This document shows, piece by piece, positions 45,046 to 57,240 of a stretch of 64,000 nt of DNA (its first letter is position 1; each line of letters starts with the position of its first letter). Source of the DNA: Ochotona curzoniae. Taxonomy: Eukaryota > Chordata > Mammalia > Lagomorpha > Ochotonidae. A program made the translations under genes and the position numbers. The notes beneath the pieces are model-generated. The model worked only from the letters and a program-made list of their open reading frames with translations. It searched no databases and was not told the origin of the DNA. Where the stretch lies: positions 22,968,001-23,032,000 of the forward strand of contig NW_024464918.1 of assembly GCF_017591425.1 (NCBI RefSeq). The letters run 5' to 3'.

Positions 45046-45425
45046 TTTTTATTAATTTTCCAAGCACTTCTTAAGCACCTTCTGTGTGCCAGGTACTGAA
45101 CCTCGGGTAGAACACATGTTTTGGCCCTGGCCTCATAGAGCTTGCAGACTCTTCATTGGAAGCAGCATAAAGTGCGTGCTCTGATGTTGCACTAGGGTCA
45201 TGGAGGGGAAGAGATGGTGAGGAGAATTTGTTCCACTTAGAGAGGATCCAGGATGATTTCTTAGGCAATAGATACTTGAACTGAAGAAGGTGATCAATAC
45301 ACAGGGGAACAGGAAGGCAAAAGAAGTAGCAAGGGCAAAGGTCTTAAGTGTGAAGCAGCCCAGGAGAACCTAGGCTGGAAAGAAGGCCAAAGTGCTTGCA
45401 GTGTGGAGGGCAGAGCAGGTGGTAG
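45046..45425 (-). mobile_element. L2 LINE 3' region, antisense
   Basis: 'taagcaccttctgtgtgcca', 'ggccctggcctcatagagct', 'gcaagggcaaaggtcttaag' and 'aacctaggctggaaagaagg' are collinear with the reversed L2 3' end over about 380 bp. Confidence 0.75.
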
Positions 45426-47164
45426 GTACTATCAACAGGACACAGCTGACAAGTCAGGATATGTCCCAACCATGTTGGATATTGTATGTATTGTAGAACT
45501 GTTGTTTTTCCCCAGTGTCAACACAAGCCCTCCCTTCACTGCACAGGTGGACTTGCATTTATTTGTTTATAGTTCTTCTTTGTCTAGATTACAGCATGCC
45601 GTATACTTAAAACATGATGTGTCCACCAAGATGCAAGAACTGGAAGCACAACCTAGACAGTTCCTGGTGCTTAGGAAGAGTTTAGTTTAGAAAGTACCTG
45701 GCATTTTGTCAGTTTGGCCATGTTATCCTCTAGCCCCCTGACTGCCACTGTTTTGACACATGTCAGGGCATGGCCTCCACCAAGCCTCTCCAATATGAAG
45801 GCGTCCTCCCTACAAGGTGAATTGTCCCAAGAGTGATTGAATTGTTTGGAAGGTCATAGAACGTGACAGCTCCCTATTACACAAAGGAAAAGATAAGCTT
45901 CCGATTAGTCCTGGGGCTGGAGGAAGCCAAGATAGAGTGCCCCTGTCAGAATCGCTTACAACATATAAATCATTACCTCAATTTTCCTTGCAAACATTGG
46001 CCCAGAGAGAGAGAAAGAAGTTACTGAGGTTGGTTAGCAGTGCAGAACCATAGAAAAGAACCCCTGCTTGCCTCCAAAACAGGATCTGCTCTGCTATCCA
46101 TGCAAAGAAAACAGAGCCCTACGCCCAGAGGAACGACAGAGACAAATGCCCCTGGCTCCAGGAAAGGGAAATTTTGTTTCTCTGGCATTTACTAACAACT
46201 TTGACTGCTAATCTAACAATAGCTGCTAGGAAGGCTTTCCCTGACTGCAAAGGGGGAGTATGCTCGGTGTTGCACTTGCTATGCGTCTGAGCCTGGATTG
46301 TCCCCCACCCCTGTGTAATCGCCATCAAAACCACAGTGGTGGCTGTTGCCCTTTCCCTTTCTTTCATTCAGTTGGCCAAAACCTCAGAAATAGGCCAACT
46401 GTGCCTAACCTGATATCCCACCAGTCTATCGGAATTTCTCAAGGCATTAAAAAAAAATCATGAAACTGAAAATAGATTGTGAGAAATCCAGAAAAATCCA
46501 ATGATTTTTTGATACATATTTAAAAGCTAACTTAACTGAACCATGCCCAAATTATCTTTGCATTTTAGTCTTGGGTAAAATACCAAATAGCTAACAGAAT
46601 GTGAGACTCTGGAAGATTCTATTTGGACAGGACCCAGTCCTAAGTAAATGACTAAGCACTCCTCGAGAAACACTGGGTCCTGTGTCTCTCCTGAGTAGCT
46701 TTAGACAGCACTTGGAGGCACAGACTCGATCCCTGGAGCTAGGGACTAGGATGTCTGTTAAGGGGTACCCGCATCAAAGCCTGGATGTGTCCAGCTCAGC
46801 TATTTCCACTGCCCATGATGGAGGGAGCCTCTCTGCTTTCCTACATTGTGTATTTTAAAGGAAAAGATTATCCTCGAGTTTACAGCACAACCCAAATGGC
46901 TGCTAGTTAAAATTCTTCAGAACCTGGGACAGAAATGCATATATTGTAAGTGGACCAATTCAAAATGCTAGTCAGGGCTGTACGCAGAGAGATGTTGTGA
47001 GCTGAGCATGAGTCACATGGATATTTTTAAATAATGGAAAGCATTTGCCTGTCAGCTCGAGATTTGTGAGCCAAGTGCTCTCACTACCGGGAGCAATATA
47101 AGGTTACTTGTACTTTTCCTTGGCTTCTTGTAGAAGCTCACAGTGGAACTTAGCTAGTTAAAGG
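45426..47164. other. Intronic sequence, no feature recognised
   Basis: About 1.7 kb. A 95-codon frame at 45403-45690 on the + strand starts inside the L2 relic and has no motif. Nothing supportable. Confidence 0.45.
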
Positions 47165-47335
47165 TAGCAGTTAAAAGACTTTGGCTGAGCAGATGCAGGT
47201 TCATATCCCAGCTCTGTCTTTCTATGATTTTGAGTCATTTAGTTAAGCTCTCAAAATACCAGTTCTGCCATCAGTGAAGTGAGAATGGTATAAGAGTCTA
47301 CCTTGTGGGATTTGTTACCACGTTAAATACTTGAA
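47165..47335 (+). repeat. MIR SINE, sense
   Basis: 'gcaggttcatatcccagctc', 'tatgattttgagtcatttag', 'ccatcagtgaagtgagaatg', 'ttaccacgttaaatacttga'. Confidence 0.75.
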
Positions 47336-48789
47336 AATTCACTGTGCCTTTTTACTAACCATTCAGTAATTGGTAGCAAGCTCCAAGCACCAAAACAGGA
47401 TGGCACAGAAGAGAGAGAATTTGGCTGTATGGCTAGAGTTTCTTGCTTGAGCCACACTGTCCCCAATCTTTAAGACTCTTTAGTGAAAGTTCACATTATG
47501 GACCAACAGGAACTTCCCATGAAAGATTCACTATAAGATGAGTAAGTGCAGATCAGGTGGGAATAGAAAGCAAATTGGATCTCTGTGGATCAGTAGAGAT
47601 TTGTGAGTTCTAACCAAATGCCTGCTTTTGAAACAACAGCAAACGTTCTTATTCTTCCTGAGCTAAGAAGGTTATGTGCTTAAGAGAAACTCATGCATAT
47701 GTTGGGATTGCGGGGAGGAAGGGTTGCCACAGGCTCTCAGGTGAATGACCACTAACGTGCTACCTGGAGGCCCGTGCAAAGCCAACTGAGGACTCTGGGT
47801 GCAAACTTTCCTTTAGAGTCTTTGCCTCGGCATCTAACCACCTGTCAGCCACCCAAAATGCAGAGTTCTCTACCTGAGGCAGTTTATTTCCCTGGGTTGA
47901 AGGATCACCAATGGATATTTGAGTCTCTGCTGAAATTGTCAGTAGCAATGAATAAAACCATCTAAGTAAGTCACCTTAAATAAAAATAAAAGAATGTTCT
48001 TACATTTTTCTCTTCTGTCTTGACCACTAAGAAAAATGTGTGTATTTTTTTCCAATCCAAGCTCATTACTAATGCACTTAACATTTGCAAACCAAAGTAC
48101 AATATTGAATACTAGGATTGACTTTCTAGAATTTTTTTTTTTCTCTTAATTGGATTGCTTCTGCTTTCCTATAGAAATCATGCTTCCAGCATCTGTGGTA
48201 AGAGAGATTGTGGAGAGACATGCCAAGCTGAATTACCTGGTAGAATTAGATCACCGTCTATTTGTGTTTGATAACAACACTGTGCCTTTGCATAATTCTT
48301 GCTGATTATCACAAGGAAAACCCCATAACTCAGGCACATGAGCCTTCTTGGCAATGCTCCCTTCTGGGGAGCACACACACAAATGTATGAGCAGAAGCGT
48401 TTGCAAGCGCTGTGTATGTTGAGAAATGGAAATTTCATACAGTCTGCAAACTTAGCTTGCCTAATTCTCCATCTAAAAAAAATGAAAATGCCTCCTTACA
48501 TTCAAGGTAGGGATTTATCTCCTTTTCTATAATTCAAGAGCAAAATAAAGTGTGAATACCTATAAATACATCAAGAATAGAATGTCATCTTAAGCTAGAG
48601 AGAACTCATAGAGGAAAAAGTAGATAATGGGGGAGATTCTTAGAAAAACTTGGAAATCAACCAAAAAATTTAGTGTCCAGTGAACACTCAGAGTGGCTGC
48701 ACCCACTGCATCTGTGCAGGGAAGGTGGGGCTGCCACCTTAATTTAGGAGCCAAACCTTAGTCCGGTTCCCATTCTCTTCTTTCTTGAT
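47336..48789. other. Intronic sequence, no feature recognised
   Basis: About 1.45 kb, no repeat or exon assigned. The 48110-48470 stretch has a pyrimidine tract ending 'cctatag', but the open frames after it are not family-like. Confidence 0.45.
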
Positions 48790-49060
48790 TCACCTTTGTT
48801 TCTGGCCTGTGTGATTTCATCTGGAACGTGTGGATCAATTCTGCTCCCTCCCTCTGTCTTGGAACACCCTCCCCCAAACCCTTCCCACCACAGACACACC
48901 TTTCCCAGCAGTTCTTCCTATGCATTCAGTCCCAGACTCTGCCTCTTCCTCCAGGAACATCCACAAATCCCTTCCCTGAGCAATCTCCAACTTCTCTGAC
49001 TCAGGTCAAGACTCCAAAATATTTGGTCCGTGTTTCCTTCACCCTGAGTCAGCCAACTGT
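48790..49060 (+). mobile_element. L2 LINE 3' region, sense
   Basis: 'ctctgtcttggaacaccctc', 'ttcctatgcattcagtccca' and 'cttcctccaggaacatccac' followed by 'aaatcccttccctgagc' match the L2 region that reads 'cttcctccaggaagccttcc'. Confidence 0.6.
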
Positions 49061-49249
49061 CAGTAGGGAGGGCCCATTATGGTGGGATCTGATCCTTGCT
49101 CAACATCAAAGCCAAGGCTTTTCCTTTTGAGGACTAGAAAACAAGAACCTGGCTTCATAATTTGCTTCCCCTGGGAAATTTGCATCTCTTGCCTCCTTGG
49201 ATGTCTCTCTTGGTGAAAACTGCAGCAAATAATTTCCTGCTTTTTGTGT

Positions 49250-49286
49250 GTGGGGGTGTGGGGGTGGGATGAGAGAGTGGGGGGGG
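49250..49286 (+). other. G-rich tract, possible G-quadruplex
   Basis: G-runs of 5, 5, 3 and 8 separated by 'tgt', 't' and a 10-base loop. The last loop exceeds the usual 7-base limit, so folding is uncertain. The sense-strand RNA carries the G-runs here. Confidence 0.5.
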
Positions 49287-50310
49287 ACAATGTCCTCAGT
49301 TGTGGATCAATAAATTACCCCCTGCCAAGCCCCGCCTGGCTTCCTCCTTCAGCACTTCAAGGCTTCTTTTGTGTTTAAAAGAGAGCTCATTAGTTTTTCT
49401 CTTAACCTCCAGTGAAATCTCCCTTTTAGTCTCCCTTTGTTTTGCTTATCATTTCACTTAATTCTCAGTCCATTTGTATTTGCCTCCTATTCTCTACGTT
49501 TTCGTCTTTAATGACCAGAAGCTAATGAAAACACCACTGGAGTCACGTGCTGCTCTTCAGATCACACCAGGATAAGGAAATGGGATTTAAACCACCCCTA
49601 GTAAACAGTCAGCAAATCAGCCAATGAGGGACAGATAATACTTTGCACCAGAGTGGTGCCTTGGCCCTCTCACGTGAGAAAGCAACTTAACATCACAGGT
49701 GCTTGTGAGGATTAGCTGAGTTAGGGTAACGTGCTTAATGGAGTGGCAGATGCAAGCCCGCGGCATGCATTGGATATCATGAAGATGGGAAACTGATGTA
49801 CAAGACACAGTGCGCCAAGCTTGGCTGGATGTGGGAGCTGGAGCTGCAGGTGGAGGAAAGAGGCCATCTGTGTCCAGCCAGGAATCCCCCGTGCTATTTA
49901 TGCAAATAACACTTCACACTGACCATGGAGGAGTTTCCAACTAGAGAAAGAGACTTGAAATAATATCGAACAAGCCAAGGACCAGACATTGACTGGTTGT
50001 CCTACCCCCGAGGAGTAATGTTTTGCCTTATGGAAAGTAGATTTTCTGTACCTATGTGAAATCAACCTTTATAATAACCACCTCATGTATCCCAGGTACA
50101 GTGCTCACCACCTTTGCCTGTCACTGCACTTCCTGAAGTCTGGTGTGTTTCTGGTGGCATGAGACACACCTTTAAGTACCATGAGATCACATCACCTAGG
50201 AAGTGAGTCCCTTCTCAGTTGCTTTGTAAATCATTCTGATTATATCGAGTCCAATCTTTCTTTGATGTTAATACTTTAACCCATCTCCTAACACAAATTT
50301 TGATTTGTTA
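49287..50310. other. Intronic sequence, no feature recognised
   Basis: About 1 kb. A weak sense MIR trace may lie at 49660-49770 ('gtgaggattagctgagttag'). Nothing else was assigned. Confidence 0.45.
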
Positions 50311-50313
50311 TAT

Positions 50314-50625
50314 TTTTAAAGATTTACTGACTTGAAAGTCAGAAATTGAAATCTTCCATCTGCTGTTTCACTCCCCAAATGGCTTTGAGAGCCAGGACCT
50401 TCCTTGGTGTCTCCAAAATGAATGGCAGGTGTTCAACCACTTGGGTCATTTTCCTTTGCTTTCCTAGGCATTTGGGTAATGAACCAGTAGATAGAAGATA
50501 TCTCTCTCTGTGTGTGTCTGTCTCTCTCTGTCCCCCTTCTTCCCCCCCCCTTCCCTTTCCCACTCTCTCTAAATCTCTTTCAAGTAAATATATGAATGCT
50601 TAAAAACAAATAAATAAAAAATGAA
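50314..50625. repeat. Chimeric inverted CSINE pair
   Basis: 50314-50468 is antisense CSINE 3' part ('ttaaagatttactgacttga', 'tttcactccccaaatggctt', 'gctttcctaggcatttgggt'). Directly joined, 50466-50625 is sense CSINE 3' part ('atgaaccagtagatagaaga', a CT-rich tract, 'taaatctctttcaagtaaat'). Both are partial and old, and the junction carries no spacer. Confidence 0.65.
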
Positions 50626-51007
50626 GGGGCAACTAAATAGACTGAGGTTTTACAAGTGCTATTCTAACTCCCCCTCAGTTATTTGGGGGAGTCTTTATCA
50701 AGATACCAGGCCTTCTGTCCAGTCTTACAAGAGGTGTCTTTGTATACCCTCAGAGGTCCACCAGACTGCCAATGAGAACAATGGGAAGGGGAGGCCCCAG
50801 TGCCTGTTAAACTGTGTCATAAAATTTAAAAAAAGATACCATGCGTTACTTCAGACCACTTGGAGTTAGCATCTCAAAGCATAGGTCCAGGAGATTATCT
50901 GTGTTTTTGTATTTCTCTTTAAGATCTCTGCAACAATGTGAATGAATATCAAGCTTATAGACCGCTGACTCAAAAAGTCTCCAGTTTCCTTTCTTGTTAA
51001 TATTTTT
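50626..51007. other. Intronic sequence, no feature recognised
   Basis: Nothing assigned. Confidence 0.5.
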
Positions 51008-51130
51008 TTTTCTATTCATTCAACAAGCAGTTGCTGGGCGTATACCATCTGGGCTGCTGTGGGTACCAGGAGTACAATGGGAAAGACAGCAGGCAGCCGT
51101 GCCATGGGCTTAGGCTCTAGTAGAAGCTAC
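51008..51130 (-). mobile_element. L2 LINE terminus, antisense
   Basis: 'ctattcattcaacaagcagt', 'gctgtgggtaccaggagtac' and 'gcttaggctctagtagaagc' match the reversed L2 3' end. Confidence 0.65.
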
Positions 51131-54100
51131 CAAATACTGAGTCCCCTGAGTTTTTTCCTGCTTGAAAATCTTGCTACTACATTTTTCCGTGGTCTAAAAG
51201 GATACAAAACATCATAGCATCAGGGACATTGATTGCTTATGTTCTTGCCACTGAGTTCACTCAAGAGACAAGTCTAAAGATAGCCTTCTTTTTCCTGCTG
51301 GTGTTTGACACACCATGACATCATTGAGCTTTGGTCCTTTAGAATGTGTAAAACTATAGTGTCAACCAGGCAGGCCTGCTGTGACATTTGAAGGAGGCGG
51401 GATAGTAGGGCCAAGGAGAAGCAGTGGCTATTTGGAAAAGGGTCAGTAAAGTGGCAGTTTTGTAGCAACTGGGTTCCAATGTCATTCCATAAAGCAGGAG
51501 CCAGCCTAGGTCAAAAATAACCATGCAGTATCTCATAAATCTCCTGTAAGATACAGCATACATAGTGTGTATATTCTACACAGAATAGTATACATGTGGA
51601 AATACAGAGGCTGTGAAGAGTAATGAGTAATACAGAGCAACACCAACACTGTGGAGGACCAGCAGGAAGCACACGCTGCTGTGAGCTCAGTAGTTCATTT
51701 AACACATCAAGTTCTGAGAAGTCAAAATGCATGAGGAAAGAGCAGGCTTCTCCTGTGCCCCGCCCACACTCACCTAGGGGACTCTGCCCGTTAGTGAGAT
51801 GCAGTTGGTCACAATAGTCAACATTTTTTACATTTGTTCCCCTTCTTTCTTCTGATTATGCTGAACAAACATAGTTGAGTTCACGTATTAAATGCATATG
51901 TGATGCCTTTCAGCATATAATTACTGGTAGATTAGAGGCAAAACATGGACTGAATAGAATATAAAACAGGTAATAGCCAGTTACAGTAATTTGATGTTCG
52001 ACTACAGTGATTTTTAAATGAGCTGCACATTTGTCATCTTTGCCCTTTGTGGTTTAGGTTTCTTTTCCTTGCAAATTTTCCTGTCCTTTCTGCAAGTCTC
52101 AGTACTTTTGGCTTCAGAGAAGTCTTCAGTGATGGCTTTTGGAGAAACGATTCATATTGGTGCACTTAGTGGGAATTCATGGAAGTGTAGCCTCCTCCCA
52201 TTCCTCCTGCTTGTCACCATTCTACGGGCTCGCATTTCACAGAACTAGAGGGCAAAGAGCAGGTTAGAGATGAATTGGAACATGGGGTGACAACATTGGA
52301 AACATGACAAAAGTAGGTTAGCTATGGATTTCTAAAAGGACGAAGCATGGTGCTGCTGCAAATGGAGAGAGAATTCTGTCAATCCAGAGTGTGACAACAC
52401 AGAGTGTGGAAGATCTCAGGGTCTTAGTGACTTAAAATATGAAAGTGTCCATACAACCAGATAGGGCCAAATCTCCCAGAATTGTGTGTCTGTCATCCCA
52501 GAAGTGATCTCACAGCGGTACTGAGTTCAGGATTAACTCACTCTTCCATGGTTTCAGATTCTAGTTCTAAAGGATGGGATTGCTGTGGGAAAGGAGAACT
52601 AAGATAAGCAGAAAAGAGAGAAAAAATTGAGACAGTTAAATATGAGCCCACAGCAAGAGGAAGATTGAAAGGCCATTATAACAGCATTCCAAACTAAAGC
52701 TTCTATCCAGGAAGTGATGACTGATTGTACTAGACGCCCATTGAAAAAGACACTTAGGAAATCTAAATTAAAACACTAGAAAGGTGAGTTAGAAAATGAG
52801 TCCAGAAAGGTTGTCAAAACAGTACCTGGGGAGGAGGAAGCTAAAGAATTCATCTTTTTTCTTGGGACCCTTAAAAATCTCAGATTATTCTCCACTAGAT
52901 TTGGTACCTACAAGGAAAGGAGGATATGAATATCTGATAACTATCAATCAGGATCACAAAGACAAAGGGAAGGTGTGGTGGGTGGCTTAATGGAGCAAGG
53001 TAATGTCTTAGGGAAAAGGTGGTCATGAGTGTATCTCATGACAAGGTTGAGACCACATTGGAGGAATCTCTTCCATTCTTCCTACTCTATTTCCAGCTGA
53101 GCGGTTTCCCTCTCTTCTTTAAGAAATTGATGAATATATCAGATGCAAGGCTGCAGTGATTGATTCAAAGCCATGTTCAAACAGGTACACAAATGAAGTT
53201 ACTAGGAAAGAGATGCGGGCCTGGCTTATATAGAGAAATAGTGACCAGATAACCTAAGAGAAAGAAGCAGGGAAAATACACACACACACACAGCAATTTT
53301 TCCTAGGTTCCCAAGAGCTTGCCAAGTTCCATGTTCCATTTCAGATGTACCTTTAATAACTATGTCCAGATAAGCTTGTGAAAATCGTACTGTCGTGTGT
53401 ACACTCAAGAACAAAGCCCATCCTTCAGGTGAACTCCAGGATAGATTGTTACCCCTCATTTTCCTCCTCACCCATCCATCCGTAATACTGCATGCCACAG
53501 TGGTAAAGAGGACACTCGGCTAAAATGCTGAGTACCTGGCATAGCCCAGCAGACACCTGCTACGTGCTTCAAGCTAAAGCACAGCATCACTGTCTTTCTC
53601 ACTTATATGCAGCTATAAACAGAGGGTGATGTGAACACCTACTCCACAAAATAGTGAGGAACTTAAGTGGATTAATTGCCAGTAATCAGACTTCAGTAAT
53701 TGCCATAGATTCTTTGTAAATTAAGATTATAAGATGACCTAATTTTAAAAAATGTCTAAATCTTCATTTGCATCCCCCGGACTACTAATAACATTGGACT
53801 GATTTTTATAAAACTTTAGAGTGTTCACTTTGTCCTCCCTATAAGTTCTCTGTATTTTTTGGTCCATTGCTTTGGGCTCTTTATCATTTTTCAGAAATTT
53901 TTTTTTATATTATGAATGGTAAGCCTTTTCATGTGATTTTTATCTTCTATAAATTGTTTCCTTTTTTGTGTGTTCATAATAATAATTACAGTGTTGCTTT
54001 TATTTAAATTACTTAACATTTTAAAAAAACTGTCAGTATAGAACTGGGGGAGAATGTTAAACCCATATAACCTCATATTTTAAAACTATTAACTATGTGA

Positions 54101-55639
54101 TATGTGGAGACCTTTCCGTTGGCTCTTGGCCTTGTGTTTAGGTATTAGTTATTTCAGATGTTTTCAAAACACCAGGAGCTGAGTTCCCCGTCAAAGACAG
54201 TATGACAGAACTGACAGCAGTGGCACGCAAGCCTCAGTTGTTAACAAGTGGCCTTGTTTGGTTCTAATATATAGTCAGGATTCAAAATCAGAATGCAGCC
54301 TTGAAAGGGCATTCAGAAATTAAATTATTCCTAATTTTTCTGGTGCAATTGTTACTAGTATCACTACCACCATCTGTTGGTGGGAAGCAGAACTAACATG
54401 GTTTAAGTGTGTGGGTGCACGTAACTGTGTGTGTTTGTTATTTTATATGTAGTATTGTTTACATATTTGAAAGGCCATGGTATTGTAGTTCTTACAAATA
54501 CATCTTTTTAGACACCCATGCCTTTTTTAATGTCAATTTCTGCTCAAACAGCTCAGGCTTCTTAATGTTAATAACATATTTATCTTCTGCACATTTCACA
54601 GTAATAAATGACAACATGTGTGACAACTCCTGAGATCTTATTTATCAGTAGTCATCATAGGTCCATTGATGTTACCCTGAGCAATGGTAGAAGAAAGTTA
54701 TTAATATTTTCTAGAAATTCCTTCATCAATAGCAATAGAAAAGCAAAAACTATTTTGTGATTTAATGCGATCAACAAACAATGACCCATGCTTGTCTCTA
54801 TTCCACTCCTTTCCTAGCTGTAAATGTTAATTGAGATGTTCCTCTACTGGGGTATTTGAAGGTGTCACTCTTCTTTTGGAGTCACACAGCATGCAACTTT
54901 TAGGGAAAAAACAGGTCAGACATTGACCAGGGAAGCATGCTTTGAGAAATAGTGATTTGCCAGAAAAGGGAAGTGACTGTGGGAAAAATACACGTGGCAG
55001 AATTGCAAGCTGCTATAAGGGCTGGTAATTAGATCATTCATCTTCTGAGAGGAAGGGAGCTGTATCCTAAGAAGTCAAAGACACTGAGAACATGGAAACC
55101 GCATGTGCAAAACTACCTGTGATGCGTTGCGTTTAAAGTATATGTATATGCATATATACTGCACACATACATTTCCTAGGCAGTTTTTATGGGCTGTGTG
55201 CTATCTCACAAATGGAAATGACTGGGTCAGCCTTATGTGACTGTCATACATGTATGTGTTTCCCATAGGTTTGTGCACATGAAATACTTCTTAAAAATAG
55301 CTTGGTGAACTAGAACTTTTTGCTGCCTGGCTACCTGTTATGGAAGTTAGTATTACTTGCCAAGGATCCTAGACTTGATACAATTGATATTTCTGTGTAC
55401 TCAACGATCAGGATTTGCTTAGGAGCTGAGGGTCCCAGTCTTGCAGTTGTTGACATCTTTGGCCACATGAGGCAGGGGACTATGCAGGGTATCACAGGGC
55501 CTTTGTTTCTGCCAACTAATCCCAGCAAAAACCTCAGCTTTGGAGACCAAAAAATATCTTCACATTTGGCACAATTGCAAAAATGCCCTTGGTGGAAACC
55601 ACTGACTTGGAGGATAGAGCACACGTAGTTTGCACTCCT
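51131..55639. other. Long intronic stretch with no assigned repeat
   Basis: About 4.5 kb. I see only a short (CA) run at about 53279-53292 and an AT-rich part at 53700-54120. Frames at 52018-52248 and 55320-55628 have no family resemblance or splice context. Old, decayed repeats are likely but not identifiable by eye. Confidence 0.4.
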
Positions 55640-55870
55640 TTTCCAATAATTCCCTAACCTGCTTTAAGGACTACCTTGTTTCTTGTCATGAAATAACACA
55701 TCTCTTTATGGCATCTGTGGCAGTCCGTAACAATATACTTATCTGGAGACATTGTCTTTCTTCCCTATTAGACTTGAAGTTCCATAAGGTGATCTGTTTT
55801 GTTCACTCTGGACACGTACCACTCCGTGCAGTGATTGGCACTTAATAAGTATGTGTCAAATGAAAGGATA
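55640..55870 (+). mobile_element. L2 LINE 3' end, sense
   Basis: 'ttagacttgaagttccataa', 'agtgattggcacttaataag' and 'tatgtgtcaaatgaaagg' are the L2 3' end in order. Confidence 0.75.
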
Positions 55871-56844
55871 TAATCTAAGATATTTAATAACCTGAAGCAC
55901 GAAGCCTGATTTGGTCCAAAGGGGTTTTTCCTCTCAGGCTTATTTCAATCTAGATGACAGAGCCACTAAAAGAAGAAATTAGGGACATATTGAGGCTGTT
56001 GACGGGTGTGAGCAGGGAAATCTAAAAATTATATTATTTGGATAGGATTCCCTGGGGTTTTGGCGGGGTGCTGTTGAGTGGCAGTTTCGTTCTGGGAACA
56101 CAGCTCTGATGTGTCGCTGTCGGCTGGAGCCAACCTATCACTCCTGCTTTTTGAACCCTATCCACCGCATCCTTGGAGAAAACAGGATTTTTGACCAGAG
56201 TGAGGCTTAATGCTCCATTAATTCTCTGAGAGACAATGCCGCAGTGCCAGGAGAAATGTGTCTGTAGGAAACAAGCCTCTATGTAGAGCACACAAGAGGC
56301 TTGTGAATGTTGCTTTTCCTGTTGTTTTTTAATGGAATTAAGATGCATATTTTAAAAAATGAAAAATGACTGGCATTCTTCCCACTGAAAATGGAAAGTA
56401 ATTTAATTTGTTAGTGGTTTATTTTATTTGACAGTCTTTGTACATACTCGATTTGGTTTGTTACACTGAATTACCCTTTAATAATGGATACATATAATGC
56501 CAGACTCAGCCCACACCCCCACGTTGGTTTGATAATTGGATGAGTGTCCGTGGTGTTGAAGGTTTTCATGACAATGAGGCCAGGAACTATTTGGAAATCT
56601 CCTAACCAGGGGATCTTTCTGGATTTTTTTGTTCAGTGAAGTTAATTGCTACCCAGTGACCAATCATTCCACTAGACACATTGCCTGAGCATTGCTAAGT
56701 TCTGTCATCATAGCTGAATTCCCTGGGCAGATGAGAGGGATGCTATAACCGCTGTTCAGTAGAAAACAAGGCAGGTAATATTCCTCAGGCAACCTCACAG
56801 GGTGGACAGTGTTTTAAAGCTAACACTGATAACAATAACCATTA
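55871..56844. other. Intronic sequence, possible conserved non-coding block
   Basis: No repeat or exon was recognised. 56030-56400 is repeat-free, mixed-composition sequence unlike the decayed repeats around it ('taatgctccattaattctct', 'ggaattaagatgcatatttt'). Conservation is untested. Confidence 0.4.
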
Positions 56845-57055
56845 TAGGGCATGGAGCCAGATTGGCCCAGTTCAAGGGTGACTGTACCTCGTTAGCAATT
56901 GCTAAGACCTCTCTTGCTTCATGGTTCATATCTGTTATATGGAAATGACACTAGTACCTACCTTGTAAAGTGGTGGTAAAGACTGAGAAACATGGAGTAT
57001 AGAAGACTGCTTAGCACAATCCTTGCACAAAGCAGGCTTTCTAATGTTAGGTGGT
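56845..57055 (+). repeat. MIR SINE, sense
   Basis: 'gggcatggagccagattggc' head, 'ttgctaagacctctcttgct', 'atatggaaatgacactagta' followed by 'cctaccttgtaaagtgg', and 'acaatccttgcacaaagcag'. Full-length order. Confidence 0.8.
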
Positions 57056-57094
57056 GGGCATCAAACACCATGGTTACTTCTCTCAGCCACACTA

Positions 57095-57240
57095 CTGACC
57101 CAGTTGCTATACTTAAAATTACAGAAAAGAGCATTCACACTGAGAAAAACAATAATCCAATGCCACATGACTAGTAAATGGTTCAGCCAGGATCCACGCC
57201 CAGTTCAGTGTGACTCCGAAACTCTGACATCATGCATTAG
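57095..57240 (-). repeat. MIR SINE, antisense
   Basis: 'attacagaaaagagcattca', 'ccaatgccacatgactagta' and 'cagccaggatccacgcccag' follow the reversed MIR. It forms an inverted pair with the MIR 40 bp upstream. Confidence 0.65.

Noticed and set aside
52655..52990. Possible retroviral or transposon coding remnant
   Set aside because: A 64-codon frame looked protein-like, but I could match no motif of reverse transcriptase, protease, integrase or transposase.
53500..53620. Possible CSINE head fragment
   Set aside because: 'gccacagtggtaaag' resembles an A-box region, but the following sequence does not follow the SINE.
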